Assembly: GCA_022760435.1 (NCBI GenBank) | Contig: JALEFY010000005.1 | Span: 186,001-250,000 of the forward strand | DNA from: Neomegalonema sp. | GTDB lineage: Bacteria; Pseudomonadota; Alphaproteobacteria; Rhodobacterales; Rhodobacteraceae | Direction: 5' to 3' | Length of the DNA: 64,000 nucleotides | In this document: positions 8,375 to 17,174 of the stretch, in pieces | Numbering within the stretch: position 1 is the stretch's first letter | Layout: each line of letters begins with the position of its first letter | The notes under the pieces: generated by a model | What the model was told of the DNA's origin: nothing | What the model saw: only the letters and a program-made list of their open reading frames with translations | Database searches by the model: none | Translations under genes and position numbers: made by a program

Positions 8375-9136
8375 TCAGGACGCCTCATCATGCTCCCCGC
8401 GCAAGCGATAGCGATGCAGATCATTGCCGTTCAGCCGCAACCAGTTGCGCTGCTCCTGCCAATCAGGCTGGCGCCGCGCCACATGCGCCCAGAATCGGGG
8501 CGAGTGGTTCATCTCGAGCAGGTGACAGACCTCATGGGCCGCGACGTAATCAAGCACTTCTCTGGGCGCCAGGATCAGCCGCCAGGAATAGGAAAGCGCG
8601 CCGCGACTGGAGCAAGACCCCCATCGGCTGCGCGTATCGCGCAAGGTAATGCGGGAAAATTCGACGCCAAGCGCGGCGGCATGATAGCTTGAGCGGGCGA
8701 GCAGCGCCTCTCGCGCCTGTTCCTTGAGCCATGCCACCAGAATCGCTCCGGCCCGGTCGGTCCTGCCGCGAACGATCAAGGCCGCTGGCTCGACGCTCAC
8801 CGACGCACGGCGCGCAGCGTGATGCAGGATCTCTCGGCGCTGTCCCTGAAAAGGTATGACCGCGCCCGGCTCAAAGAAGACCGGCGCGCAGCTTTGCGAA
8901 ACCGCCCTTTCCAACCAGTCGCGATGCTGATCGAGGAACCGGCGGATCTCGGCCAGCGAGCAATGCCTTGGCGCAGAAACACGGGCCGAGCCATCAATCT
9001 TTGACACCGAGAGCGACAAGCGCCTCGCGGCTCGACTGCGCCGCAAGGCTACCGGGATCCCCAGTTCCTCCAGGTAGATCTCATTATGGGCAAGCGACGC
9101 CGATGCGTTGCTTCGCCCAGTTCTTCCATCAGACAA
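8375..9136 (-). CDS. SprT/YgjP-type zinc metallopeptidase (DUF45/M48 family)
   Basis: About 253 residues with the zinc site HEVCH in YVAAHEVCHLLEMNHSPRFW, preceded by the family signature RDTRSRWGSCSSRGALSYSW. This is the YgjP/DUF45 metallopeptidase family, cytoplasmic and of unknown substrate. The open frame runs to 9232, but that would overlap phaZ. A TTG at 9136, preceded by GGTGAG at suitable spacing and lying 10 bp after the phaZ stop, is the best start. Transcribed after phaZ and probably co-transcribed with it. Confidence 0.85.
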   Translation of the reverse strand: MSDGRTGRSNASASLAHNEIYLEELGIPVALRRSRAARRLSLSVSKIDGSARVSAPRHCSLAEIRRFLDQHRDWLERAVSQSCAPVFFEPGAVIPFQGQRREILHHAARRASVSVEPAALIVRGRTDRAGAILVAWLKEQAREALLARSSYHAAALGVEFSRITLRDTRSRWGSCSSRGALSYSWRLILAPREVLDYVAAHEVCHLLEMNHSPRFWAHVARRQPDWQEQRNWLRLNGNDLHRYRLRGEHDEAS

Positions 9137-9146
9137 ATTGCATGGC

Positions 9147-10388
9147 TCACCGTTGTGACAACAGGAACTCAGCAATACGCGGTTGGATCTCAGAACGCCA
9201 GCGGCTGCCGTTAAACACGCCATAATGGCCAACTTCCGGCTGGATGTGATGCATCCGATGCGAGCTCGGCAGCTTGGAGCAGAGCGTTTGCGCCGCTTCG
9301 GTCTGCCCCATACCGGTGATATCGTCCTTGCCGCCCTCGATGGTCATGAGGCCCACATCGCGGATTGCGGCCGGCTTGACGATCCGGCCATGCACCGCGA
9401 ATTGGCCCCTTGCCAGCTCGTGCTTCTGGAACACCCGCTCGACCGTCTCGAGATAGAATTCAGCGGTCAGGTCCATGACGGCCAGATACTCGTCATAGAA
9501 CTTGCGATGCGCCGCAGCGGAGTCGCCATCGCCCTTGACGAGGTTGTTGTACTGCTTGAGATGCGCATCCATGTGGCGGTCAAGGTTCATCGCCATGAAG
9601 CCCGACAGCTGCAAGAACCCCGGATAGACCCGGCGCAGGAACCCGGCATGCGGCCAGGGCACCGTCACGATGACATTGTCGCGGAACCAGGAGATCGGAC
9701 GGGTCGTTGCGAGCTGATTCGGCTCGGTCGGGCTGATCCGTGTATCGATCGGGCTGCCCATCAGGACAATCGCCGAAGGGCGAGCCGGATCCTTGTCTTC
9801 CGCCATCAGCGCCGTCGCTGCGAGCAGTGGAATGCCCGGTTGACAGACACCCATCGCCGCGGCGCGCTCGCCATGACGCTCGTGCAGCGCGCTCAGCAGG
9901 TCGATCAGGGTGTCGACATATTCATCGAGACCGAAGCGCCCCTCGCTCAGCGGCACATCGCGCGCATCGATCCAGTCGGTGATATAGACGTCATGGTTTT
10001 TCAGCATCGCCGCAACCGTGCCGCGCAGCAGGGTCGCAAAATGCCCTGACATCGGCGCGACGATGAGGACCGGCGGATCCTTGCGGGCGACGGCATGCGG
10101 ATGGTCGCGCTTGAAGTGGATCATGTCGCAAAACGGACGACGCTCGACAATTTCTTCGACGATCGGCACCGCAACGCCGTCGACTTCAACGCTTTCAATC
10201 CCAAACTCGGGCTTGCCATAGCGCTTGGTCGCGTTGAGGAACATCTCGCAATAGGCGGCGGCGGCCCGCGCAGGCAGCGTCGAGGCGAACGGATTCGCCG
10301 GACTGCGCAACATATCCCGACTTGCCCCGACTGCGTGCCGCAATGGCGCAACAGCTGCGTGGCCGATTTCGTAGAATTGATACAGCAT
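9147..10388 (-). CDS. phaZ: Intracellular polyhydroxyalkanoate depolymerase
   Basis: A 413-residue PhaZ of the intracellular class, which degrades stored PHA/PHB granules to hydroxyacids. The nucleophile is a cysteine in a lipase-like box (MGVCQPGIPLLA), as in other intracellular PhaZ enzymes. The opening MLYQFYEIGHAAVAPLRH is typical of the family, and the C-terminus has MHHIQPEVGHYGVFNGSRW with the catalytic His. Two GTG codons precede the ATG at 10388, which is preferred because it matches the conserved N-terminus. No signal peptide is seen. It implies that the organism stores PHA. No synthase gene lies nearby. Confidence 0.93.
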   Translation of the reverse strand: MLYQFYEIGHAAVAPLRHAVGASRDMLRSPANPFASTLPARAAAAYCEMFLNATKRYGKPEFGIESVEVDGVAVPIVEEIVERRPFCDMIHFKRDHPHAVARKDPPVLIVAPMSGHFATLLRGTVAAMLKNHDVYITDWIDARDVPLSEGRFGLDEYVDTLIDLLSALHERHGERAAAMGVCQPGIPLLAATALMAEDKDPARPSAIVLMGSPIDTRISPTEPNQLATTRPISWFRDNVIVTVPWPHAGFLRRVYPGFLQLSGFMAMNLDRHMDAHLKQYNNLVKGDGDSAAAHRKFYDEYLAVMDLTAEFYLETVERVFQKHELARGQFAVHGRIVKPAAIRDVGLMTIEGGKDDITGMGQTEAAQTLCSKLPSSHRMHHIQPEVGHYGVFNGSRWRSEIQPRIAEFLLSQR

Positions 10389-10540
10389 TGGGTCCACCAC
10401 CTCTAATTTTTCTACAAAGCGTACGCAGTCGCGTCATTCAAGGCAAGTTCCGCGCCCTCGAACATATCGCCCTTTGACAAAGCCAACCAACCTGTGGCAC
10501 TCGCTAGCTTCATTTCCCTTACACTCGAGAGAGCAGTATA

Positions 10541-10981
10541 ATGGCTAAGCCCGAATGGGGTATTAAGCGTATTTGCCCGAGTTGCGCCGTTCGCTTCTAT
10601 GATCTGATGCGCGATCCGATCGAATGCCCGAGCTGCGGCGTCCAGATTGACACCGAGGTCTTCAGCAAGCCCCGCCGCGGCAAGGCGGCAGCACCGGCGA
10701 AAGTCACCGAACAATCCGCGGCAGCGAAGGCCAAGGCCAAGGCAGCCGAGACGGAGGAGGATGACGACGTCCTCGATCTCGATGATGATGACGCCGACGC
10801 TCTGCCGGACGCCGATGAGGATGATGATAACGATACCGCGCTGGAGGGCATCGATGATGAAGATGCGCTGCCAGACGATGATGATGATACGCTGATCAAC
10901 AGCGACGACGATGATGAAGTCAGCCTCGAAGCGCTCGGCGAATCCGAAGTCGAATCCGAGGATGACGACGACGACAACTGA
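10541..10981 (+). CDS. TIGR02300 family protein: zinc ribbon plus hyper-acidic tail
   Basis: A 146-residue protein of an alphaproteobacterial family of unknown function. The N-terminus (MAKPEWGIKRICPSC, FYDL, CPSCGVQ) is a four-cysteine zinc ribbon. An Ala/Lys linker spans about 48-70. From about residue 72 to the end nearly every residue is Asp or Glu, with only Ala, Leu, Ser and Asn between. Such a tail suggests a nucleic-acid mimic or a binder of basic ribosomal or DNA-binding proteins (inference). It is divergent from phaZ and monocistronic. Confidence 0.9.
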   Translation: MAKPEWGIKRICPSCAVRFYDLMRDPIECPSCGVQIDTEVFSKPRRGKAAAPAKVTEQSAAAKAKAKAAETEEDDDVLDLDDDDADALPDADEDDDNDTALEGIDDEDALPDDDDDTLINSDDDDEVSLEALGESEVESEDDDDDN

Positions 10982-11002
10982 GCCTGCTCTTACGGCAAGG
11001 AC

Positions 11003-11028
11003 GGTCCATCGGCCCCTGTCGATGGACC
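11003..11028 (+). other. Hairpin downstream of the TIGR02300 gene
   Basis: A perfect 9-bp inverted repeat GGTCCATCG/CGATGGACC with an 8-nt loop lies 21 bp after the stop codon. It has no T-run, so it is either a weak terminator or a 3'-end stabiliser. Confidence 0.35.
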
Positions 11029-11107
11029 CGCCCGCTTGGCATTTCAGCATGCGGGCACATCACCGGCCAGGCACATAACCCGGTAGGCAAATCAGCGGCC
11101 ACGCAAA

Positions 11108-12340
11108 TTACCGGCGCAGCACCGCGACCATCTCCACATGCGGGCTCCACAGAAACTGATCGATCGGGGTAACGGTGCCAAGCCGGAACCCGCCCTCGAC
11201 CAGAATCGCCGCATCACGGGCAAAACTGACCGGGTTGCAGGAGATCGAGACGACGCGCGCAATGCCGCTGGCCGCGATCTGCGCCAACTGTGCCTCGGCT
11301 CCGGCCCGGGGCGGGTCGATAATCACCGCATCGAGCCCGGCCAGCTCCTCAGCCAGTAACGGACGGCGAAAAAGGTCGCGCTGCACTGCCTTGAGCGTCT
11401 TGAGCCCCTTTGCCTCACGCCAGCCGCGCTCCAGAGCCGCGACCAGCGCCGCTTCCCCCTCGACCGCCAGCACCTGCGCCTGCCTTGCCGCTGGCAGGGC
11501 AAAGGTCCCGCAGCCTGCAAACAGATCCGCAACGCGGCGCGCGCCCGCGATCCCCTCCAGAGCCAGCGCCCGCAAACGCGCCTCCCCTTGAGCCGTTGCT
11601 TGCAGGAACCCGCCCGAGGGCGGCATGACCGCGATATCGTCGAAATGCTGCACCGGCGGCAGGCGCTGGGCGAGTGGCTCGTCATTCCAGGCCAGACGCG
11701 CGATACCATGCGCCTCGACCCAGGCGAAGGCACGCTCGCGCAGCTCCAGATCGAGCTCCTTGGCCTCGCGCACGGCGATATCGAGCCCATTGCTGCACAA
11801 GGTCACGACGATCGAGATGCTGCGCTTGCGCGGAGCGGCGATCAGGGCCAGAGCACGCAAAGCTGGCAGCGACGCCATGATCTCCGGCCGGGCCACCACG
11901 CATTCGGCGAGATCGACGATCTCCTCACTGCCTTCGCGATGAAAGCCGAGCAGCACGCCCTTCTTGGTCCGGCTGGCGGCAAAGGCGACGCGGCGGCGGG
12001 AGCCGGGCGGCGAGGTCTCGGTTGGCGCCACCTCCGCCTCGATCCCGCGATGGCGCAAGGCCGAGGCGACGAGCGCCTGTTTCCACTGCGCCAGCGGCGC
12101 GGGTGCCAGATGTTGCAAGCGGCATCCGCCACAGCGCGCCGCATGTCGGCACGCCGGTTTGATCCGCTCCGCGCTGGGCTCGAGGATCGCCCCAAGCGCG
12201 CCATCCGCCTCAAGACGGACCCGCTCGCCGGGCAGCGCGCCGGGCACGGCATGGCCTTGCGCGCTCATCCCATCGCCAAGACGCCCCAGATGGGTAATGG
12301 CAATACCCTCTTCCTTGCCTTCTTGCGTGGCCTCTTCCAT
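11108..12340 (-). CDS. RumA/RlmCD-type 23S rRNA (uracil-C5) methyltransferase
   Basis: A class I SAM-dependent RNA methyltransferase of the TrmA/RlmC/RlmD group, about 410 residues. An iron-sulfur cysteine set is present (CRHAARCGGC, with a fourth Cys in LAECVVARPE), then the SAM motif DLFAGCGTFALP, IIDPPRAGAE, and the catalytic cysteine in SISCNPVSFARD. The N-terminus (EEGIAITHLGRLGDG) looks like the TRAM-like RNA-binding part. The frame continues into tlyA. The ATG at 12340 is chosen, though a TTG at 12360 overlapping the tlyA stop is possible. It follows tlyA by 14 bp, so two rRNA methyltransferases share a transcript. The exact target uridine is unknown. Confidence 0.9.
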   Translation of the reverse strand: MEEATQEGKEEGIAITHLGRLGDGMSAQGHAVPGALPGERVRLEADGALGAILEPSAERIKPACRHAARCGGCRLQHLAPAPLAQWKQALVASALRHRGIEAEVAPTETSPPGSRRRVAFAASRTKKGVLLGFHREGSEEIVDLAECVVARPEIMASLPALRALALIAAPRKRSISIVVTLCSNGLDIAVREAKELDLELRERAFAWVEAHGIARLAWNDEPLAQRLPPVQHFDDIAVMPPSGGFLQATAQGEARLRALALEGIAGARRVADLFAGCGTFALPAARQAQVLAVEGEAALVAALERGWREAKGLKTLKAVQRDLFRRPLLAEELAGLDAVIIDPPRAGAEAQLAQIAASGIARVVSISCNPVSFARDAAILVEGGFRLGTVTPIDQFLWSPHVEMVAVLRR

Positions 12341-12354
12341 CTTCCTTCGCTCTC

Positions 12355-13086
12355 TCAAACCATTTGCGCGGTCAGCAGGAATTCGCGATTGCCATCCCCG
12401 CCCAGGATGGGACTTTCGCACCAGCGCAGCCCCTGCCCGCCCTGCGCCTCGATGAAGGCGCGCGCCCCGTCCAGCGCCGTTTGCTGCGCCGCATGGTCGC
12501 GCACGATCCCGCCCTTGCCGATCAGATCCGGGCTCAGCTCGAATTGCGGCTTGACGAGCACGACGATCCGCGCTGGGCGCGAGAGGAGGGCGAGGGCGGC
12601 GGGCAACGCCTTGTGCAGGGCGATAAAGGAGACATCGCAAACCAGCCAATCGGCGGGCTCGGGCAGATGCTCGGCGCTCAGATCCTTTGCGTTGAGCCCC
12701 TCGATCACCGTGACCCGCGCATCAGAGCGCAATGTGTCATGCAGTTGATCGCGGCCAACATCCATCGCAATCACCCGTCGCGCGCCGTGCGAGAGGCAGA
12801 CCTGCGAAAAACCGCCGGTCGAGGCGCCGATATCGAGCACACAATCGCCTTGCGGGCTGAGCTCGAAATGATCGAGCGCGTGGGCGAGCTTCAGCGCAGC
12901 GCGTGAGACCCAGGGGCAGGGATCGGCGATCACCCGCAGCGCCGCGTTCGCCGTCACCATCTGCGATGCCTTGCGCGCCGGAGCCTCATCAACGCGCACC
13001 ACATCCGCCTTGATCAAGGCCTGCGCCCGCGCGCGCGAGCTCGCCAGTCCGGCATCGACCAAAGCCTGATCCAGACGTTTGCTCAT
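12355..13086 (-). CDS. tlyA: TlyA family rRNA (cytidine-2'-O)-methyltransferase
   Basis: A 243-residue TlyA protein. An S4 RNA-binding domain occupies residues 1-60 (SKRLDQALVDAGLASSRARA). An FtsJ-like methyltransferase domain follows, with CVLDIGASTGGFS as the SAM site, and VCDVSFIAL and VVLVKPQFE carrying the Asp and Lys of the catalytic tetrad. The family methylates 2'-OH of cytidines in 16S and/or 23S rRNA and is often mis-named hemolysin. The start at MSKRLD (13086) fits the family. It is preceded by the TerB-like gene with a 22-bp gap. Confidence 0.93.
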   Translation of the reverse strand: MSKRLDQALVDAGLASSRARAQALIKADVVRVDEAPARKASQMVTANAALRVIADPCPWVSRAALKLAHALDHFELSPQGDCVLDIGASTGGFSQVCLSHGARRVIAMDVGRDQLHDTLRSDARVTVIEGLNAKDLSAEHLPEPADWLVCDVSFIALHKALPAALALLSRPARIVVLVKPQFELSPDLIGKGGIVRDHAAQQTALDGARAFIEAQGGQGLRWCESPILGGDGNREFLLTAQMV

Positions 13087-13108
13087 GAAAGGATCACAAC
13101 GCGCCGCA

Positions 13109-13651
13109 TCAAGCGCGCCCCGCCCGCAGGCCGAGCGCGTCGCGCACACGGGTAATGGCGGAGAGCTGCACAGGCGAGGCGCCGCCCCCCTCTACCGCCG
13201 CGATCCGCTCGCACATGGCGATGAAATCCTGATGCGCTTCTGCGGGCGCTTGATCGCGGATCACCCGAACCAGGCGGCGCAGCGTGTCATCGGGGGTGTT
13301 CGACTGATCAGCGAGCCATCGGCCATAGGCGGCAATCTCATCGGCCTCGGCTTGCGGCACGCGAAAGCTGGCGCGTGCCTCGACCCGTAGCGCATTCACC
13401 TGAGCCTGAGTCAGCGCCCCATCCATCCGGGCCAGCGCCGCCAGACATCCGGCAGCGGCCAGGCGCGGATCGGTGACGGTATCGGCCGGATGCTGCCCGG
13501 CTTTGCGCGAGAACCCGAAGCGACGCACCGCCGCGCGCACATCATCGGCGACATCAACAAGCTCATGAGCGGCATGCGCCGCATTGCGCGCGCGAAAGAC
13601 CCAATAAAGAACGGCGCCGACGACAGCGATGAGTGCGAGTAGGATATGCAT
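13109..13651 (-). CDS. Membrane-anchored protein with TerB-like domain
   Basis: A 180-residue protein with one N-terminal membrane helix (HILLALIAVVGAVLYWVF, residues 2-19). A cytoplasmic all-helical region follows. Residues about 63-150 (CLAALARMDGALTQAQ, then YGRWLADQSN, RLVRVIRDQ, FIAMCERIAAVEGG) resemble the TerB/DUF533 tellurite-resistance fold by spacing and by acidic-helix pattern. The resemblance is my reading and has not been confirmed. A strong GGGGGAGAGAC ribosome-binding site precedes the ATG. It is the first gene of a likely three-gene transcript with tlyA and the RNA methyltransferase. Function unknown. Confidence 0.75.
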   Translation of the reverse strand: MHILLALIAVVGAVLYWVFRARNAAHAAHELVDVADDVRAAVRRFGFSRKAGQHPADTVTDPRLAAAGCLAALARMDGALTQAQVNALRVEARASFRVPQAEADEIAAYGRWLADQSNTPDDTLRRLVRVIRDQAPAEAHQDFIAMCERIAAVEGGGASPVQLSAITRVRDALGLRAGRA

Positions 13652-13726
13652 GTCTCTCCCCCTGAAAGATCACCACCATGCGTAACCTCTCAGCCCGGCT
13701 TCAGGCAAGGTCCGGGTAGCGAGGTG

Positions 13727-13758
13727 TTGGCAGCGTGATCTTGGCAGCGTGATCTTGG
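13727..13758. repeat. 14-bp tandem repeat downstream of dxs
   Basis: The unit TTGGCAGCGTGATC is repeated exactly twice (13727-13740, 13741-13754) and followed by a partial TTGG. It lies between the dxs stop and the TerB-like gene. It could be a replication-slippage duplication. Confidence 0.8.
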
Positions 13759-13778
13759 CGGGAAAGGACCCGACCGCC

Positions 13779-15734
13779 CTAGGCTCGCACGCCGCGCGGA
13801 CGCAGCCCGGAGCCGTCTTGCGCATCCAGAGCCGTGAGAGCCGCGCCGACAATGCCGCTCGCATCGAGCCCCGCTTGCGCATACATCTGATCGGGGCTGT
13901 CGTGATCGAGGAACTGGTCCGGCAAGCACAATGGGCGGATCTTCAACCCGCCATCGAGCGCCCCGCGCATCGCCAGCAATTGCAGCACATGACTGCCAAA
14001 GCCGCCCATCGCGCCTTCCTCCACGGTGATCAACACCTCATGTTCGCGGGCCAGACGCAGCACCAGATCCTCATCCAGCGGCTTGGCAAAGCGCGCATCG
14101 GCCACCGTGGTGCTCAGCCCGCGCGTCTCGAGATCCTCTGCCGCGATCAGCGCCTCAGCAAGCCGACCACCAAAGGAGAGGATGGCGACCTTTGTGCCTT
14201 CACGCAGGATCCGGCCCTTGCCGATCTCCAGTGGCACGCCATGCTCGGGCATGTCGACCCCGGCGCCCTCACCGCGCGGATAGCGGAACGCGCAGGGGCG
14301 ATCATCGAGTGCCGCCGCGGTCGCCACCATATGCACAAGCTCGGCCTCATCGCCGCAGGCCATCACCACAAAGCCGGGCAGGTTGGCCAGAAAGGCGGTA
14401 TCGAAACTGCCCGCATGGGTCGGCCCATCCGCCCCGACCAGCCCGGCGCGATCAATGGCAAAGCGCACGGGCAGGCCCTGGATCGCCACGTCATGCACAA
14501 CCTGATCGTAGCCGCGTTGCAGGAAGGTCGAGTAGATCGCACAAAACGGCTTGAGCCCTTCGGCAGCCATACCGGCGCAGAAGGTGACCGCATGCTGCTC
14601 GGCGATCCCGACATCGAAGAACCGATCCGGATGCGCCCGATCAAACAGATCGAGCCCGGTGCCCGACGGCATGGCCGCGGTCACCGCAACGATCTTGTCG
14701 TCACGGGTCGCTTCATCAACGAGGCTGCGCGCAAAGACCTTGGTATAGCTCGGCGCGTTTGACTTGGCCTTTTTCATCTCGCCGGTCACGACATCGAACT
14801 TGCTGACGCCATGATACTTGTCGGCGGCGGCCTCGGCCGGTGCATAGCCCTTGCCCTTCTGCGTCACCGCATGGATCAGCACCGGCCCATCGGCACGCGC
14901 CTTCACATTGCGCAGCACCGGCAACAGATGGTCGAGATTGTGCCCATCGACCGGGCCGAGATAGTAGAACCCCATCTCCTCGAAGAATGTCCCGCCAACG
15001 GCCATACCCTTGGTGTATTCCTCGACCCGCCGCGCGCGCTTTTCGAGCGCTTCGGGGAGCACGGCAGCGACCTGCTTCATCACATCGCGAAAAGTGGTGT
15101 AGGTGCCGCCCGACCACAGCTTGGCCAGATAGGCGCTCATCGCCCCGACCGGCTGCGCGATCGACATGTCATTGTCATTGAGGACCACGATCAGCCGCTT
15201 GCCCAGCGCCCCGGCATTGTTCATCGCCTCATAGGCCATGCCCGCCGACATCGCGCCGTCACCGATCACGCAGATCACATCGCGATCGCTTTGCTGGATC
15301 TCGCTGGCCACGCGCATGCCGAGCCCGGCCGAGATCGAGGTCGACGAATGCGCCGCGCCGAACGGATCATAGGCGCTCTCGGCGCGTTTGGTGAAGCCTG
15401 ACAGCCCGCCAGCCTGTCGCAAGGTGCGGATGCGCTCGCGCCGCCCGGTCAGGATCTTATGTGGATAGGCCTGGTGGCCGACATCCCAGATCAACCGATC
15501 GTCGGGCGTGTCGAACACCGCATGGATCGCCACCGTCAGCTCGACCACGCCAAGCCCCGCGCCCAGATGCCCACCCGTGACCGAGACAGCCGAGATCGTC
15601 TCGGCGCGCAGCTCATCGGCTACCTGCCGCAGCTCTTGATCGCTCAATCCTCGCAGATCCGCCGGTGCCGCGATCTGATCGAGCAGCGGCGTGGCGGGGC
15701 GGGGGGAGAGCGGGAGGGCGCTGTCAGAACTCAT
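13779..15734 (-). CDS. dxs: 1-deoxy-D-xylulose-5-phosphate synthase
   Basis: A 651-residue thiamine-diphosphate enzyme that condenses pyruvate and glyceraldehyde 3-phosphate, the first step of the MEP isoprenoid pathway. Seen are [17 protein letters not shown], the ThDP motif [18 protein letters not shown] through LNDND, and the transketolase C-terminal domains with [13 protein letters not shown]. The ATG at 15734 ([21 protein letters not shown]) has AAGGAAA upstream. Longer in-frame starts would run through a tandem repeat and are unlikely. xseB lies upstream on the same strand, an order frequent in proteobacteria. Confidence 0.96.
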   Translation of the reverse strand: MSSDSALPLSPRPATPLLDQIAAPADLRGLSDQELRQVADELRAETISAVSVTGGHLGAGLGVVELTVAIHAVFDTPDDRLIWDVGHQAYPHKILTGRRERIRTLRQAGGLSGFTKRAESAYDPFGAAHSSTSISAGLGMRVASEIQQSDRDVICVIGDGAMSAGMAYEAMNNAGALGKRLIVVLNDNDMSIAQPVGAMSAYLAKLWSGGTYTTFRDVMKQVAAVLPEALEKRARRVEEYTKGMAVGGTFFEEMGFYYLGPVDGHNLDHLLPVLRNVKARADGPVLIHAVTQKGKGYAPAEAAADKYHGVSKFDVVTGEMKKAKSNAPSYTKVFARSLVDEATRDDKIVAVTAAMPSGTGLDLFDRAHPDRFFDVGIAEQHAVTFCAGMAAEGLKPFCAIYSTFLQRGYDQVVHDVAIQGLPVRFAIDRAGLVGADGPTHAGSFDTAFLANLPGFVVMACGDEAELVHMVATAAALDDRPCAFRYPRGEGAGVDMPEHGVPLEIGKGRILREGTKVAILSFGGRLAEALIAAEDLETRGLSTTVADARFAKPLDEDLVLRLAREHEVLITVEEGAMGGFGSHVLQLLAMRGALDGGLKIRPLCLPDQFLDHDSPDQMYAQAGLDASGIVGAALTALDAQDGSGLRPRGVRA

Positions 15735-15745
15735 GCTGTTTCCTT

Positions 15746-15775
15746 GACCAGATCGGCTCGGACCAGATCGGCTCG
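15746..15775. repeat. 15-bp tandem duplication upstream of dxs
   Basis: GACCAGATCGGCTCG occurs twice head to tail, starting 12 bp before the dxs start codon. The duplication places a repeated block directly 5' of the ribosome-binding site and may alter leader length or folding. Confidence 0.85.
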
Positions 15776-15914
15776 CCTGGATCATATATCGCGCGGCCTC
15801 GTCCCAGCTCGGGCCGGGGACGGGCGCCTTCGTTCAGTAGCACATAGCGCAGAAGGCCGGTTTGCGCAGGTCCAAATCGTCGCAAAAACGTCGCAAGCGG
15901 TCAGGATTTCCCGC

Positions 15915-16178
15915 CTAGCGGTCGATTTTTGCCGCCTCTACGGCTTGCGCCTGACCATCCGCGTCCTGCACGATCTGCTCGACGCGCATTTCCGCGGCCT
16001 TCAATTTCGTCTCACAATGGCGGCGCAATTGCGCGCCGCGCTCGTAGAGCGAGATGGACTGTTCCAGATCCACACGTCCATCCTCGAGATGCGAGACGAT
16101 TCGCTCCAGCGCCGAGAGCGCTTCCTCGAAGCTCATATCCTCGACCGGTTTTGCGGCCGGATTACCCTGATCTGCCAA
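15915..16178 (-). CDS. xseB: Exodeoxyribonuclease VII small subunit
   Basis: About 87 residues. The core MSFEEALSALERIVSHLEDG, then SLYERGAQLRRHCETKL, is the XseB helical-hairpin signature. The protein pairs with XseA to degrade single-stranded DNA. A TTG directly after the upstream stop codon (16211) is possible, but the TTG at 16178 has the excellent AAGGGGAG six bases before it, so the shorter form is preferred. The gene overlaps or abuts the HDAC-family gene, indicating coupled translation. Confidence 0.92.
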   Translation of the reverse strand: MADQGNPAAKPVEDMSFEEALSALERIVSHLEDGRVDLEQSISLYERGAQLRRHCETKLKAAEMRVEQIVQDADGQAQAVEAAKIDR

Positions 16179-16211
16179 ACTCGACTCCCCTTTGCTGGCT
16201 GGAGCGGCCAA

Positions 16212-17165
16212 CTAGACCGCCATTCCCGCTTTTGCAACCGCTTGTTCCATCAGGGTGCGAACATGGATGGCGGAGCTGCTCGCAAGGCTACGCAGATCAT
16301 AGCCGCCCTCCAGGGTCGAGACGACCCGCCCCGAGGCAAAGCGATGGGCCAATTGGCATAGCTCGCGCGTCATCCAGGCGAAATCACGATCGGTCAGGCG
16401 CAGATTGGCCAGGGGGTCGCCATCATGAGCGTCGAACCCGGCTGAGATGATCACAAGCTCGGGCTTGAAGGTCTCGAGCCGGGCGATGATGCCGATCTCG
16501 AACGCCTCGCGAAACTCGACGGACCCGGTGCCTGCGGGCAGGCAGACATTGGCGATGTTACCAACCCCGCGCTCATGCACGGCTCCGGTATGCGGATAGA
16601 GCGGCCATTCATGGGTCGAGCCATAAAACACCTGCCCATCGCGCTCGACAATATCCTGGGTGCCATTGCCGTGATGCACGTCGAAATCGACAATCGCGAC
16701 GCGGGAGAGCCCATGCTCTGCAATCGCGTGCAAGGCCCCGATCGCTGCATTGGCCAGAAAGCAAAAGCCCATCGGGCGTGCGGCCTCGGCATGGTGACCG
16801 GGCGGGCGGATCGCGCAAAAGGCGTTATTGACCTCGCCGCGCATGACCAGATCGACCCCCTCGACCACCGCGCCCGCGGCGCGCTGCGCAGCCTCCCAGG
16901 TGCCCGGACTGATGAAGGTATCGCCATCGATCTGATCAAAGCCGTGATCGGGCAGATGGTCAGTGATCCGCTTGGTATAGCCGGGCACATGCGCGCGATC
17001 GATCGCGGCGGCGCTCACCCTTGGCGCCTCGACCCGGATCAGATCCTGAAACGCCTCCCCCTCCAGCGCCCGCAGCACGAATCGCAGGCGGTCGGCGCAT
17101 TCAGGATGGCCGAACGGGGTTTCGTGATAGAGGCAATCGGGATGGGTGATCAGCGCAGTGGTCAT
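16212..17165 (-). CDS. Histone deacetylase family protein (acetylpolyamine/AcuC-like amidohydrolase)
   Basis: A 317-residue zinc hydrolase of the HDAC superfamily. Active-site elements are visible in order: RPPGHHAE (tandem His), DFDVHHGNGTQ (metal Asp and His), AGFDAHDGDPL (metal Asp), and LEGGYD. Bacterial members deacetylate acetylpolyamines or acetyl-lysine proteins; the substrate cannot be told here. The ATG at 17165 follows AGGGAAGACCC. It lies directly upstream of xseB and downstream of petR on the same strand. An HDAC-family gene next to xseB is common in alphaproteobacteria. Confidence 0.92.
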   Translation of the reverse strand: MTTALITHPDCLYHETPFGHPECADRLRFVLRALEGEAFQDLIRVEAPRVSAAAIDRAHVPGYTKRITDHLPDHGFDQIDGDTFISPGTWEAAQRAAGAVVEGVDLVMRGEVNNAFCAIRPPGHHAEAARPMGFCFLANAAIGALHAIAEHGLSRVAIVDFDVHHGNGTQDIVERDGQVFYGSTHEWPLYPHTGAVHERGVGNIANVCLPAGTGSVEFREAFEIGIIARLETFKPELVIISAGFDAHDGDPLANLRLTDRDFAWMTRELCQLAHRFASGRVVSTLEGGYDLRSLASSSAIHVRTLMEQAVAKAGMAV

Positions 17166-17174
17166 GGGTCTTCC

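Noticed and set aside
10474-10502. TTGACA upstream of the TIGR02300 gene as a promoter -35
   Set aside because: No acceptable -10 hexamer occurs 16-18 bp downstream.
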